NCBI RefSeq assembly: GCF_002752675.1
Contig: NZ_CP024608.1
Coordinates: 930,001 to 994,000, forward strand
Direction: 5' to 3'
Length of the DNA: 64,000 nt
Origin: Massilia violaceinigra
GTDB lineage: Bacteria > Pseudomonadota > Gammaproteobacteria > Burkholderiales > Burkholderiaceae_D
Shown one piece after another: positions 28,905-39,271 of this stretch. The position numbers and the translations under genes are program-made. The notes under the pieces were generated by a model, which was not told where the DNA came from, did not search any database, and saw only the letters and a list, made by a program, of their open reading frames with translations. Numbering within the stretch: position 1 is the first letter of the stretch; every line of letters starts with the position of its first letter.

Positions 28905-29882
28905 ATGCAAAACAGTCTGTTGAAGCCACGTATTATCGATGTAGAAGCCCTCGGTGCCGGTCACGCCAAAGTCGTGATGGAGCCGTTCGAGCGTGGCTAT
29001 GGCCATACATTGGGTAATGCGTTGCGCCGCGTACTGCTGTCGTCGATGGTTGGCTACGCGCCAACCGAAGTGACGATCGCCGGCGTTGTCCATGAGTATT
29101 CGTCGCTGGACGGCGTGCAAGAAGACGTGGTCGACCTGTTGCTGAACCTGAAGGGCGTTGTGTTCAAAGTGCACAACCGCGATTCCGTCACGCTGACCCT
29201 GAAAAAGGAAGGCGAAGGCGCGATCCTGGCTTCCGACATCGACCTGCCGCATGACGTCGAGCTGATCAATCCAGACCACGTGATTGCCCACCTGACCGCT
29301 GGCGGCAAGCTGGACATGCAGATCAAGGTCGAAAAAGGCCGTGGCTATGTGCCGGGTAACGTGCGCCGCCTGTCGGAAGACACCAACAAGACGATCGGCC
29401 GCATCATTCTGGACGCCTCGTTCTCGCCGGTGCGCCGCGTGTCGTACTTCGTTGAATCGGCTCGCGTCGAACAGCGTACCGACCTCGACAAGCTGGTGAT
29501 CAACATCGAAACCAACGGCGTCATCACGCCGGAAGAAGCGATCCGTCAATCGGCGCGCGTCCTGGTCGATCAACTGAACGTGTTCGCGGCGCTGGAAGGC
29601 ACCGAAGCAGCCGCTGAAGCTCCTTCGCGCGCACCGCTGGTCGATCCGATCCTGCTGCGTCCGGTCGACGACCTGGAACTGACCGTGCGTTCGGCCAACT
29701 GCCTGAAAGCAGAAAACATTTACTACATCGGCGACCTGATCCAGCGTTCGGAAAACGAACTGCTCAAGACGCCGAACCTGGGCCGCAAGTCCCTGAACGA
29801 AATCAAGGAAGTGCTGGCTTCGCGCGGCTTGACCTTGGGCATGAAGCTCGAAAACTGGCCACCAGCCGGCCTCGAGAAGTAA
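28905..29882 (+). CDS. rpoA: RNA polymerase alpha subunit
   Basis: The alpha subunit dimerises to start RNA polymerase assembly and binds UP elements and activators with its C-terminal domain. The 325-residue product has the N-terminal domain ([20 protein letters not shown], about 30-49) and the C-terminal domain ([20 protein letters not shown], about 266-285; [18 protein letters not shown]). Length and order are standard. It is flanked on both sides by REP-like hairpins. Confidence 0.98.
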   Translation: MQNSLLKPRIIDVEALGAGHAKVVMEPFERGYGHTLGNALRRVLLSSMVGYAPTEVTIAGVVHEYSSLDGVQEDVVDLLLNLKGVVFKVHNRDSVTLTLKKEGEGAILASDIDLPHDVELINPDHVIAHLTAGGKLDMQIKVEKGRGYVPGNVRRLSEDTNKTIGRIILDASFSPVRRVSYFVESARVEQRTDLDKLVINIETNGVITPEEAIRQSARVLVDQLNVFAALEGTEAAAEAPSRAPLVDPILLRPVDDLELTVRSANCLKAENIYYIGDLIQRSENELLKTPNLGRKSLNEIKEVLASRGLTLGMKLENWPPAGLEK

Positions 29883-29883
29883 T

Positions 29884-29929
29884 CGACGCGATAGCGTCGT
29901 CCCCGCGCAGGCGGGGATCAAATTTTTTT
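29884..29929 (+). terminator. REP-derived, terminator-like hairpins between rpoA and rplQ
   Basis: Two adjacent hairpins, cgacgc-gata-gcgtcg (29884-29899) and tccccgc-gcag-gcgggga (29900-29917), are followed five bases later by seven Ts (29923-29929). The second is an inverted copy of the REP core. It looks like an intrinsic terminator placed before the last gene of the operon; it may be leaky. Confidence 0.55.
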
Positions 29930-30002
29930 AACCAAGCTACAAACCGGCCCGCGCTGAAAGGCGATCGAAGAGCTGGATTTAAACAACTCGAAAGGAATTA
30001 CC

Positions 30003-30398
30003 ATGCGTCACCGTCACGGCCTTCGCAAGCTGAATCGTACTTCGTCCCACCGTCTGGCAATGCTGCGCAACATGACCGTTTCCCTGCTGCGTCATGAAGC
30101 CATCAAAACCACCGTGCCAAAAGCCAAGGAACTGCGCCGCGTAGTCGAGCCGATCCTGACGATGGGCAAGACCGACACGCTGGCAAACAAGCGTCTGGCA
30201 TTCGCCCGCCTGCGCGACCGCGAAATGGTGTTGAAGCTGTTCGCCGAACTCGGCCCACGTTATGCAAACCGCAATGGCGGCTACCTGCGTATCCTGAAAA
30301 TGGGTTTCCGCGTTGGCGACAATGCACCAATGGCTTACGTTGAACTGATGGACCGTCCAGAAGTCACCGAAGTTGAAGACGCACCAACCGCTGAGTAA
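30003..30398 (+). CDS. rplQ: Large ribosomal subunit protein bL17
   Basis: L17 lies near the exit tunnel of bacterial ribosomes. The 131-residue product begins [20 protein letters not shown] and has [20 protein letters not shown] (about 69-88). AAAGGAA precedes the ATG. It ends the ribosomal run, and a strong terminator follows 12 bases later. Confidence 0.98.
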   Translation: MRHRHGLRKLNRTSSHRLAMLRNMTVSLLRHEAIKTTVPKAKELRRVVEPILTMGKTDTLANKRLAFARLRDREMVLKLFAELGPRYANRNGGYLRILKMGFRVGDNAPMAYVELMDRPEVTEVEDAPTAE

Positions 30399-30410
30399 TC
30401 GGCGCGGTAC

Positions 30411-30445
30411 GTAAAAAAAGCCAGGCTCAGCCTGGCTTTTTTTAC
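30411..30445. terminator. Perfect bidirectional intrinsic terminator after rplQ
   Basis: Two perfect 17-base arms (30411-30427 and 30429-30445) surround one central base. The arms combine seven As/Ts with an agccaggct stem, so the hairpin has a T-run in both directions. It ends the ribosomal operon and can also stop minus-strand transcripts from the 30582-31684 region. Confidence 0.93.
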
Positions 30446-30581
30446 GTTTGGGGCAGCCTCATCGTCCCGCTATGAAATCTCGCGCCAGCATGGCGGGAGT
30501 ATCCATTATGGATCAAGGCAGCCGGCTGCGTTCTGGCCGATGAAACGCAGCAGCTCGCGTGCGGGATCCGCGCGAAAGCGG

Positions 30582-30983
30582 CTATCTGCATTTTCCAGGC
30601 TTTACCAAAGACAAGTGTTCCTCGAAAATCCGTGGGTCGAGCTTAAACATCGCCTTTCCATTTCGTACCAGGCCGAGACGGTTGACGAAGTATTTTCGGC
30701 CGTCGGCAAGGGTAATTACAGCCCGCACGTCCCGTTTGTCGTACTGGCTGGTTGAGGATAAGTCCCGTAATAGAAGGTTCAAAAATTCCTTTTCAGAAAT
30801 CGTGTACGCACAGCCGTACTCACGGATTTGATGTTCCGGTACGCCGGTGATGATTTCAATTTCAAAGCCTGCATAGGAAACTTCCGCGACGTCACCAGCA
30901 GGTTCCTTGCCTATCGGTTTTGCAAAGGCGTGCGTCAACCAGATAAGCAACATGGCGATCAGCGTCCTAAAGATATTATTCAT
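30582..30983 (-). CDS. Hypothetical secreted protein
   Basis: The 133-residue product has a signal peptide (MNNIFRTLIAMLLIWLTHAF, cleavage likely after HAFA) and a mature part with two Cys (GCAYTISEKEF and the last PGKCR), which could pair in the periplasm. I do not recognise the family. Codon use is less GC-rich than the ribosomal genes next to it. It lies with the similar small secreted gene at 31160 and an immunity-like gene in an accessory stretch. Confidence 0.65.
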   Translation of the reverse strand: MNNIFRTLIAMLLIWLTHAFAKPIGKEPAGDVAEVSYAGFEIEIITGVPEHQIREYGCAYTISEKEFLNLLLRDLSSTSQYDKRDVRAVITLADGRKYFVNRLGLVRNGKAMFKLDPRIFEEHLSLVKPGKCR

Positions 30984-31159
30984 CGAGACTCCAAGTCAGG
31001 AAATGATGGCGAATAAAAATTATTCAAGTCAATTGTTAGCTTCATGGATTTTTTGATGAACTTTCATAACCGTGCTGACTTTGTCATAGTTGAAAAATCG
31101 GGCGTTTCAAAACATATATATTTAAAGTGTTTTCTTGAGAAGATCATTGCCGACGTTAA

Positions 31160-31684
31160 TTATCCCTTCTGCAAGCCAGTTGGCCAGATCAATATTCTTA
31201 TGGGGTTGTGGGATAAGTCGAGAGTGTTGAAAACGCCAGATATCGGTACAATGTTGTTGGTTTGGATTTCCCGCCACCATGCACGTATCTCATTCTTATC
31301 CTCTTCAGAGAGAACTCGGGAGTTGACATTAGCGGGAAATTTCCCGGCCCTGTATCCGCTAATAAGAAAGGCCGCCTCGTTGCCGACGGTTGATCCCATC
31401 TGAATCTTTGAACTGGCTCGCAGAGCGACAGACATGCATTGCTCTTGCGAATCCAATAAATCGATGAGAGCGGGAATATGCTCATCGTTAACCCAATTCA
31501 CGACGGGTTCGCGAATAAAATATATCTTCTGATTTTTATTTTTCTGTAAGAAAATTAAAAAACCTGTCGGGCTTTCACGCGAAAAATCGAAGCCGGTCTC
31601 GTCAGCGCTCCAACTGTTGATTGAGCCTGCCGCAAAGAGAAATAAAAAACCTAACATCAGCGCGTATTTGGTAAGGGTTTTCAT
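31160..31684 (-). CDS. Hypothetical secreted protein
   Basis: The 174-residue product begins with a signal peptide (MKTLTKYALMLGFLFLFAAG, cleavage near NSWSA) and has no membrane segment after it. The mature region has EHIPALIDLLDSQEQCMSVA (about 68-87), like a HEAT-type helical pair, and ends in a loop region. I do not recognise the family. The gene is markedly AT-richer than the genome average here, pointing to acquired DNA. Confidence 0.65.
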   Translation of the reverse strand: MKTLTKYALMLGFLFLFAAGSINSWSADETGFDFSRESPTGFLIFLQKNKNQKIYFIREPVVNWVNDEHIPALIDLLDSQEQCMSVALRASSKIQMGSTVGNEAAFLISGYRAGKFPANVNSRVLSEEDKNEIRAWWREIQTNNIVPISGVFNTLDLSHNPIRILIWPTGLQKG

Positions 31685-31800
31685 TGAGATCCATTATCTT
31701 TCTGTTCCGGTTTAGTGCAAAGGCTACCCAGTCTTGATTGGTCGATACCGGCCCTCTGTCCGTTCACGGGGACAGGCTGTCCACTGATTAGGCGCTGTGT

Positions 31801-32253
31801 TTAATTGCCATCAAATTCTTTGGCCGCTTGGGCAAGTGCAGGCAGCAAACACGCAGCATCTATTTCATCCAGCGTAGGAATGGAGCGCCTTGCTCTGACA
31901 AGTAAGATTTCCACTCGTCTTTTAAATTGCGGGTATTCTCCATAAAATTTTCGGTCTATCCTCAGCACATTGCATAAAAGGTCGCCTTTATAGTGCGTGC
32001 CCTCGCTATAGGGGTCTTTTGCTAGATGTGCCAATGCCAACGGTAGCAGGAACTTCGTACCTATTTCTTGACCCAAGCATAGCCCCAGATCTTCAATGTC
32101 GAATTGGCCGATCGGTTTGTGCTGAAGCCCTGCCAAGCGTCGAATCATTGGCGATGCATCGTCCGGGACAGTGCCCCAATCCCGCGGCTCAAGCTGACTC
32201 AATGATTTTCTTAAATCCACCATATAACCAGTCGCAAATGTGATAGGAGGCAT
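31801..32253 (-). CDS. Contact-dependent growth inhibition immunity protein, CdiI_3-like
   Basis: The 150-residue cytoplasmic protein matches the CdiI_3 pattern: DLRKSLSQLEPRDWG near the start, GLQHKPIGQFDIEDLGLCLG (about 47-66), then LPLALAHLAKDPYSEGTHYK and GDLLCNVLRI. Such proteins bind and neutralise the toxic C-terminus of a CdiA-type or other polymorphic toxin. No toxin gene is seen nearby, so it is an orphan immunity gene in this window. The ATG at 32253 has only a modest ribosome site. Family recognition is from memory of the motif. Confidence 0.7.
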   Translation of the reverse strand: MPPITFATGYMVDLRKSLSQLEPRDWGTVPDDASPMIRRLAGLQHKPIGQFDIEDLGLCLGQEIGTKFLLPLALAHLAKDPYSEGTHYKGDLLCNVLRIDRKFYGEYPQFKRRVEILLVRARRSIPTLDEIDAACLLPALAQAAKEFDGN

Positions 32254-32700
32254 AAGTTTAGTTATTATGCCATGTGATTATCCCGTGGCGTGCGGAGGTC
32301 CGCGCGCGCTTTTCCACTTGCGGTACCATGTCCGGCACGCCATCGAATTCATATCGATTGTAAGCGCTCGCCGGCGGTTAGCGGGCGATGAATTGAAGCG
32401 ATGTCCCGACTCCTCCGCTCACATCCATTATTCCGCTACCCCGCGCGTAATCGAGAGTTTCCTCCGCGTACGCTGAAGCGTAGTTTTACTGTGCCAAGCT
32501 AGGAGTTATTTTCGTGCTGCAATCGATGGCCCGGCCAGCGTGCGAAACCAGATTTGGGGAAGGGCGTCCGGACCCCGGCTTGGCGCTCACATGAGCCGAT
32601 GGCTGTTGGTCGACATGGAGGTGCCCACCCCAGCTCGCTGACTCCGACGCCGCGCGTCGTAATATAAGTGTTAAACACGCCCGCTTCCAATACGTCAAAC
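32254..32700. other. Gene-free stretch between immunity gene and IS3 element
   Basis: About 450 bases hold no open frame that looks like a gene. The left part is AT-rich and the right part is mixed. It may contain decayed remnants, but I recognise none. The promoter of the immunity gene should lie at its left end. Confidence 0.5.
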
Positions 32701-32761
32701 TGCTGTGGTCTAATTTGCCCGGACACCTCAATAGGTGGAAAATCCACCATCTGAGGAGTAA

Positions 32762-33945
<1,184 letters not shown>

Positions 33946-34070
33946 CCACAGCAAACGCGCCTATACGCCGGCCGGCCCTCCGGTCATCCGTTGGCCGTCA
34001 TATGACCCTGCCGCAGACGAGACCTCTTCCCCCGGTGTACTATTCTGCTTCGCGTCCCGCTAAGGAAGTC

Positions 34071-35942
34071 ATGTTTGCCTTTTTGTTGAAAGCGCCGGCT
34101 CACGCCCTCGCGCTGATCCTGCTTGCTCTCTCGTTCCTGTTCGCCAGCCCGGCGCGTGCGGAGGAGGATTACCTGGCCCCCGAGGTGGCCTTCAAGTTCT
34201 CGGCCCGCATGGTCGACCCGCAGACGATCGCCGTCACCTACCAGATCGCCGACGGCTACTACATGTACCGCGAGCGCTTCAAGTTCACCGCCGCCAACGC
34301 TACCCTCGGCACCCCGGTCATCCCGCCCGGCAAGGTCAAGTTCGACGAAACCTTCCAGAAGGAAGTCGAAACCCACCGCAAGACCATCACCATCACGATT
34401 CCCGTCCAGTCGTCCGGCATGTTCACGCTGACGGCCACCTCGCAGGGCTGCGCCGACGCCGGCCTGTGCTACGCGCCGCAGGATGCCGAGGCGCGCCTGG
34501 TGGGCGCCGCCGGCTCGTCCCCAGCGCCCGGCATGTCCAAGCCACCGATGTCCATTCCGGCCGCATCCATTCCCGTCGCCCAACCGAAGCAGGATGCCGG
34601 CAACGCCGACTTCACGCCGAAGGCGTCCACGTCGGCAGCGCAAGCCCCGGCCGCGGTCCAGCCCCCGGCCGCAACGCCCGCCACCAGCACCGGCGACGGC
34701 GCGGCGCTCCTCGGCGGCGGCAAGCTGTGGCTGATCATCCCCACCTTCATCGTCCTCGGCCTCGGCCTGTCCTTCACCCCCTGCGTACTGCCCATGGTGC
34801 CTATCCTGGCATCGATCATCGTTGGCGAGGGCGCAGGCACCACGCGCGCGCGCGGATTCATCCTGGCACTGGCCTACTCGCTCGGCATGGCCCTGGTCTA
34901 CACTGCCCTCGGCGTAGCCGCCGGCCTGATGGGCGAAGGCCTGGCCGCCGAGCTGCAAAAGCCGTGGATCCTGATCGGCGTCGGCATCATGATCGTGGCC
35001 CTGTCGCTGTCCATGTTCGGCGTGTATGAGCTGCAAGTGCCATCCTTCCTGCAAAACCGCCTGGTCGACGCTTCCGGGCGCCAGTCGGCCGGTAAACTCA
35101 TCGGCGTGTTCGTGATGGGCGCCATTTCCGCCCTGATCGTCGGTCCCTGCGTGGCCGCGCCGCTGGCCGGCGCGCTGACCTTCATCTTCCAGTCGCGCGA
35201 TGGCGTCATCGGCGGCGTCGCGCTGTTTTCGCTGGCCATGGGCATGAGCATTCCATTGCTGCTGGTCGGCCTGTCGGCCGGCTCGCTGTTGCCACGTACC
35301 GGCGCCTGGATGAACCACGTCAAGCGCTTTTTCGGCGTCACCATGCTGGGCATGGCCCTGTGGCTGACCTCGCCCGTGCTGCCGCCGCTGCTGCAAATGC
35401 TGCTCTGGAGCGCACTGCTGCTCGGCTACGGCGTCTACATGCTGCGCCACGTGCGCCATTGGGCCGGGCTTGCGCTGGGCGTCGTATGCGCCATCCTGGG
35501 AGCGATCCAGCTGGTCGGCGTGGCCACCGGCGGGCGCGATCCGCTCGCGCCGCTGGCCCACCTGGGCGTCGGCGGCCAGCAGCATGGGCTGGCCTTCACC
35601 CGTATCAAAACCGTGGCCCAGCTCGACGCCGCGCTGGCGCAAAATGCCGGCAAGACCGCCATGCTCGATTTTTATGCCGATTGGTGCGTATCCTGCAAGG
35701 AAATGGAAAAGCTGACGTTTGTGGATGTCCGTGTCAAGCAGCAACTGGCCGGCACGCTATTGCTGCAGGTCGACGTGACGGCCAACGATGCCGACGACAA
35801 GGCGATGCTCAAGCGCTTCGGCCTGTTCGGGCCGCCGGGGATCATCTTGTTCGACAAGGGCGGCCAGGAAATTGCAGGCAGCCGCGTCATCGGCTATCAG
35901 AATGCGGACAAGTTTACGGTCTCGCTGAACAAGCTGAACTAA
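34071..35942 (+). CDS. dsbD: Thiol:disulfide interchange protein DsbD
   Basis: DsbD carries electrons from cytoplasmic thioredoxin across the inner membrane to periplasmic DsbC, DsbG and cytochrome c pathways. The 623-residue product has a signal peptide (1-30) and an N-terminal domain with Cys127 and Cys133 (GCADAGLCYAP). The eight-helix membrane domain follows, with Cys pairs in FTPCVLPMVP and VGPCVAAPLAG, then a C-terminal thioredoxin domain with CVSC at 539-542. The frame opens at 33717, but ATG 34071 has AAGGAA and starts the signal peptide. The IS3 element lies just upstream and may affect its promoter. Confidence 0.95.
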   Translation: MFAFLLKAPAHALALILLALSFLFASPARAEEDYLAPEVAFKFSARMVDPQTIAVTYQIADGYYMYRERFKFTAANATLGTPVIPPGKVKFDETFQKEVETHRKTITITIPVQSSGMFTLTATSQGCADAGLCYAPQDAEARLVGAAGSSPAPGMSKPPMSIPAASIPVAQPKQDAGNADFTPKASTSAAQAPAAVQPPAATPATSTGDGAALLGGGKLWLIIPTFIVLGLGLSFTPCVLPMVPILASIIVGEGAGTTRARGFILALAYSLGMALVYTALGVAAGLMGEGLAAELQKPWILIGVGIMIVALSLSMFGVYELQVPSFLQNRLVDASGRQSAGKLIGVFVMGAISALIVGPCVAAPLAGALTFIFQSRDGVIGGVALFSLAMGMSIPLLLVGLSAGSLLPRTGAWMNHVKRFFGVTMLGMALWLTSPVLPPLLQMLLWSALLLGYGVYMLRHVRHWAGLALGVVCAILGAIQLVGVATGGRDPLAPLAHLGVGGQQHGLAFTRIKTVAQLDAALAQNAGKTAMLDFYADWCVSCKEMEKLTFVDVRVKQQLAGTLLLQVDVTANDADDKAMLKRFGLFGPPGIILFDKGGQEIAGSRVIGYQNADKFTVSLNKLN

Positions 35943-36971
35943 TGTAGTGAGTCAGGTAATTCCCACACAAAACCGGGCGCTGCGCGCGCGTCCGGCATTG
36001 GCCCAATTTTTCCATGCAAACGGCTTCGGTTCGGCATTATTTAGTGCGAAATATGTGCCAATAGCATCCTCCAACTGACGAGTAGAACGATGCTTGCCGC
36101 GCCGAAGGTGCCTCTCGTCAATGCATCAAGCCAGCGTTCGACCTGGCCGCGACGCTCAGCTTGTTGTGAAGTGGACACGTACGCCGGATACACTTGAAAA
36201 GGGGCGGGGCGGGGAGCCTATGCGCATAGATAGGCGTCGCTGCTGGCGCCCGTCGAGCCGGGGCTGCCTCGCATGCCTGCCAAATACCCTCGCTGCCCCA
36301 TGGACCATGGGTCCTCCTCGCGCCCTTGTGCGCTCTTGCCAGGCATCGCCATGCCCAACGCCCTATCTACTTGGATAGGCTCCAGGCCGCCGCTTGTGGC
36401 CCACGCGCATGTCAAAATGAACCGCAATGCACTGTCACGCCAGGCCGGAATACGCAGCCGTGTTCACGACGTCAGCGACTTCCCGAAGAACGGCGACGCA
36501 TGCCTTGAGGTGGCGATCCTCCGCCTTCAAGCCATCGTCAAGCGCACTCGCCAGTCTTAATCCCGGCGCTGCCCGGATGACAGCCATAACGCGGTTCCAT
36601 ATGCCTGCCGAGATTTGCGCCACCCGTCACGGGTTAAATACGCATCCATAAAAATTATATATATCCGTTATCACGGTTTTTTATGCCGGCATTATTAACC
36701 ATGCGCTCCCGGACAATATATTCATATCGCATAAAAATAGGCTTTGTGAAACGGTTCTTTCAATATAGCTATAGTTTATTGTGCATCCCTCGACCGCAAT
36801 GATCGTGTTATATTTCGCCGATTGAAAAATTCTCGACAAACCGATAGGAAACATCATGTTCGAGCAAATGTTCTATTTGTAGGCATATATTAATTTTTCT
36901 TGTGGCATGGCAACTGGAGCCGGCAAGCCGGCGCGCGTCTGCTTGATAACCATTCGTAATCACGCTATCAC
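35943..36971. other. Long stretch without a recognised gene upstream of the SulP fusion gene
   Basis: About 1 kb contains only short overlapping open frames with no family signal or good ribosome sites. The left 650 bases are GC-rich and look like decayed DNA. The right 330 bases (from 36640) are strikingly AT-rich and hold the promoter region and a tiny leader-like frame for the SulP fusion gene. A gccggcaagccggc palindrome lies at about 36921-36934. Confidence 0.5.
36856..36882 (+). CDS. Possible leader peptide upstream of the SulP-carbonic anhydrase gene
   Basis: ATG at 36856 follows AGGAA (36846-36850) at good spacing and encodes an 8-residue peptide, MFEQMFYL, then TAG. It lies 89 bases before the transporter start in the AT-rich leader. 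It could be a translated leader that tunes the downstream gene, or chance. No conservation could be checked. Confidence 0.25.
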   Translation: MFEQMFYL

Positions 36972-39194
36972 ATGAATATTCAAAATCTCAAACACGATCT
37001 GCCCGCGAGTATTGTCGTCTTTCTGGTTGCCTTGCCTTTATGCCTGGGTGTCGCCCTGGCTTCCGGCGCGCCGCTGATTTCCGGGATTATCGCCGGCATC
37101 ATCGGCGGCATCGTCGTCGGAATAATCAGCAAATCGCAGACCAGCGTCAGCGGCCCGGCTGCCGGCCTCGCTGCGGTGATATTGGCGTCGATTACCAAGC
37201 TGGGATCGTTCGAGCTCCTGCTCACCTCGGTTCTTATCGCGGGATGTCTGCAATTGGCGATGGGTGTTTTTCGTGCCGGCTTTATCGCGAACTATATACC
37301 CTCTAATGTAATCAAAGGCCTGCTCGCGGCTATCGGTATTCTCCTGATACTCAAGCAGATTCCGCATGCGATCGGCTATGATAAACAGAGCGACGACGGT
37401 TTCTCGTTTATCCAGCCGAATGGGGAAAATACGTTCTCCGATATTATCCGCGCTTTCGATGTGCTCACTCCCGGGGCAGTCGTCATTGCCGTGCTGTCGG
37501 TGCTGGTTTTGTATTGCTGGGATAAAACGCCGCTGAAGAATCTCAAGTTGCTGCCCGCCTCGCTGTTTGTGGTCGTGCTGGGCGTATTACTCAATCTGGT
37601 ATTCACCAACTCCATGCCGTGGCTGGCGATCGGCAAGGACCATCTGGTGCACCTGCCACCTATCGACACCAGCAACCTGGGCGCTTATCTGCACCTGCCC
37701 ACCCTCGGCCATTTCACCAACGGCGATGTGTGGGTGGTCGGCATCACCATTGCGATCGTCGCTTCCCTGGAAACGCTGCTCAATATCGAAGCGGTCGACA
37801 AACTCGATCCCCATAAACGCGAAACCCCGCCGAATCGGGAACTGCTCGCGCAAGGCGTGGGCAATATTTGCGCAGGGCTGTTCGGCGCCCTTCCGGTGAC
37901 GTCGGTCATCGTGCGCAGCTCGGTCAATATCCAGACCGGCAACAAGACCAAGGCGTCCGCCATCCTGCATGGCGTTTTCATGCTCGCCAGCGTCCTGGTA
38001 TTAAGCCCGGTACTCAATCTGATTCCCTTGTCGGCACTGGCGGCGATCCTCATCATGACCGGATACAAGCTGGCAAAAGTGTCGCTGTTTCGTGACATGT
38101 ACCAGAAAGGCTGGTCGCAATTCCTGCCGTTTGCTGTCACCGTGGTCGCTATCGTGTTCACCGACCTGCTGATGGGCGTGCTGATCGGCCTTGCGACCAG
38201 TATGTTTTATCTGGCGCGCAGCAATTTCCGCAATCCCTACTCGCTAGAGCAGTACCGTCTGCACATCGGCGAAGTCATCAAAATGGTCTTGCCGAACCAG
38301 GTGTCGTTCCTGAACAAGGCCACCATCAAAACCGCGCTATGGGAGACGCCGAACGGCTCCAAGGTGCTGATCGACGCAAGCAATGCGGACTTCATCGACC
38401 ACGATGTACTGGAAACCATCCAGGACTTCCGCGATGTGGTGGCGGCCGAACGTAACATTCAGCTGAACGTGATCGGCCTGCGCGAAAAATACAGCCTGAG
38501 CGATCCGATCCAGTTCGTCACCGTGCTGGATAAGGAAACCCAGAAAAGGCTGCGTCCTGAAGAAGTGCTGCAACTGCTGCGCGATGGGAATCAGCGGTTT
38601 TTCGAGGGACGCTGTACCGAAAAGTACTACCACCATCAGGTCGGCGCCACCGCCGCCAGCCAGCACCCCATGGCCGTGGTGGTCAACTGCATCGACTCGC
38701 GAACATCCCCTGAACTGATTTTCGACGCCGGCCTGGGCGATCTGCTGACGATTCGCATTGCCGGCAACATCATCAGCCGCGAGATTATCGGCAGCCTGGA
38801 AATCGCGTCCAAGCTCGGCGCCAAACTGATTGTCGTGAAAGGGCACTCCAACTGCGGCGCGATCGGCCTGGCGATGAAGGGCGAACAGGCATACAGCATC
38901 GGCGCGATCACCGGCAAAATCGAGCTGGCCATCCGGCAGTGCCAATGTTCGGCGCACGATATCGCCGCTGGCGAGAAGACAGTGCTCGAAAAGGTCGCGC
39001 TTCAGAACGTCGAAAATTCGCTCGCTGAAATCGTCAACAGCAGCGAATACCTGCGTGGATGCCTGCAGCGGGGCGAGATCGGCCTGGTCGGCGCCTACCA
39101 CGACATCTCCGTGGGAAAAGTGCAGTTCGGCGAACTCGTCACGGACGAGAAGATCGCGCGTTTCCGGCAATTGCACACGCCCGCCGCGGCCTGA
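36972..39194 (+). CDS. SulP-family anion transporter fused to beta-carbonic anhydrase
   Basis: The 740-residue protein joins a SulP transporter (about 1-410, 10-12 membrane segments; SKSQTSVSGPAAGLAAVILA near 51-70) and a STAS-like part (about 430-515) to a C-terminal beta-carbonic anhydrase (about 535-730). The zinc ligands are visible as Cys573 (VNCIDSR), His625 and Cys628 (GHSNCGAIG), with Asp575 for the catalytic dyad. It probably imports bicarbonate or sulfate, and the anhydrase interconverts CO2 and bicarbonate at the membrane. Such fusions are known. The ribosome site is weak. The promoter region is AT-rich. Confidence 0.93.
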   Translation: MNIQNLKHDLPASIVVFLVALPLCLGVALASGAPLISGIIAGIIGGIVVGIISKSQTSVSGPAAGLAAVILASITKLGSFELLLTSVLIAGCLQLAMGVFRAGFIANYIPSNVIKGLLAAIGILLILKQIPHAIGYDKQSDDGFSFIQPNGENTFSDIIRAFDVLTPGAVVIAVLSVLVLYCWDKTPLKNLKLLPASLFVVVLGVLLNLVFTNSMPWLAIGKDHLVHLPPIDTSNLGAYLHLPTLGHFTNGDVWVVGITIAIVASLETLLNIEAVDKLDPHKRETPPNRELLAQGVGNICAGLFGALPVTSVIVRSSVNIQTGNKTKASAILHGVFMLASVLVLSPVLNLIPLSALAAILIMTGYKLAKVSLFRDMYQKGWSQFLPFAVTVVAIVFTDLLMGVLIGLATSMFYLARSNFRNPYSLEQYRLHIGEVIKMVLPNQVSFLNKATIKTALWETPNGSKVLIDASNADFIDHDVLETIQDFRDVVAAERNIQLNVIGLREKYSLSDPIQFVTVLDKETQKRLRPEEVLQLLRDGNQRFFEGRCTEKYYHHQVGATAASQHPMAVVVNCIDSRTSPELIFDAGLGDLLTIRIAGNIISREIIGSLEIASKLGAKLIVVKGHSNCGAIGLAMKGEQAYSIGAITGKIELAIRQCQCSAHDIAAGEKTVLEKVALQNVENSLAEIVNSSEYLRGCLQRGEIGLVGAYHDISVGKVQFGELVTDEKIARFRQLHTPAAA

Positions 39195-39244
39195 GCCGTC
39201 GAGCGCGTACTCAAGTCACCGCGACGCCCGGGCCGGAGTAAACG

Positions 39245-39268
39245 CCTGCGGCCGCTCCGGGCCGCAGG
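39245..39268 (-). terminator. GC-rich hairpin between convergent genes
   Basis: Arms cctgcggcc and ggccgcagg (9 bp, 6-base loop) lie between the SulP gene and the convergent gene ending at 39272. On the minus strand cgttt follows, so it may act as a weak terminator there. Confidence 0.5.
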
Positions 39269-39271
39269 AAC

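Noticed and set aside
33984..35744. 586-residue open frame antisense to dsbD
   Set aside because: Shadow of dsbD; no recognisable domain.
36094..36378. Short open frames upstream of the SulP fusion gene
   Set aside because: No ribosome site, no family signal, and several frames overlap with equal quality.
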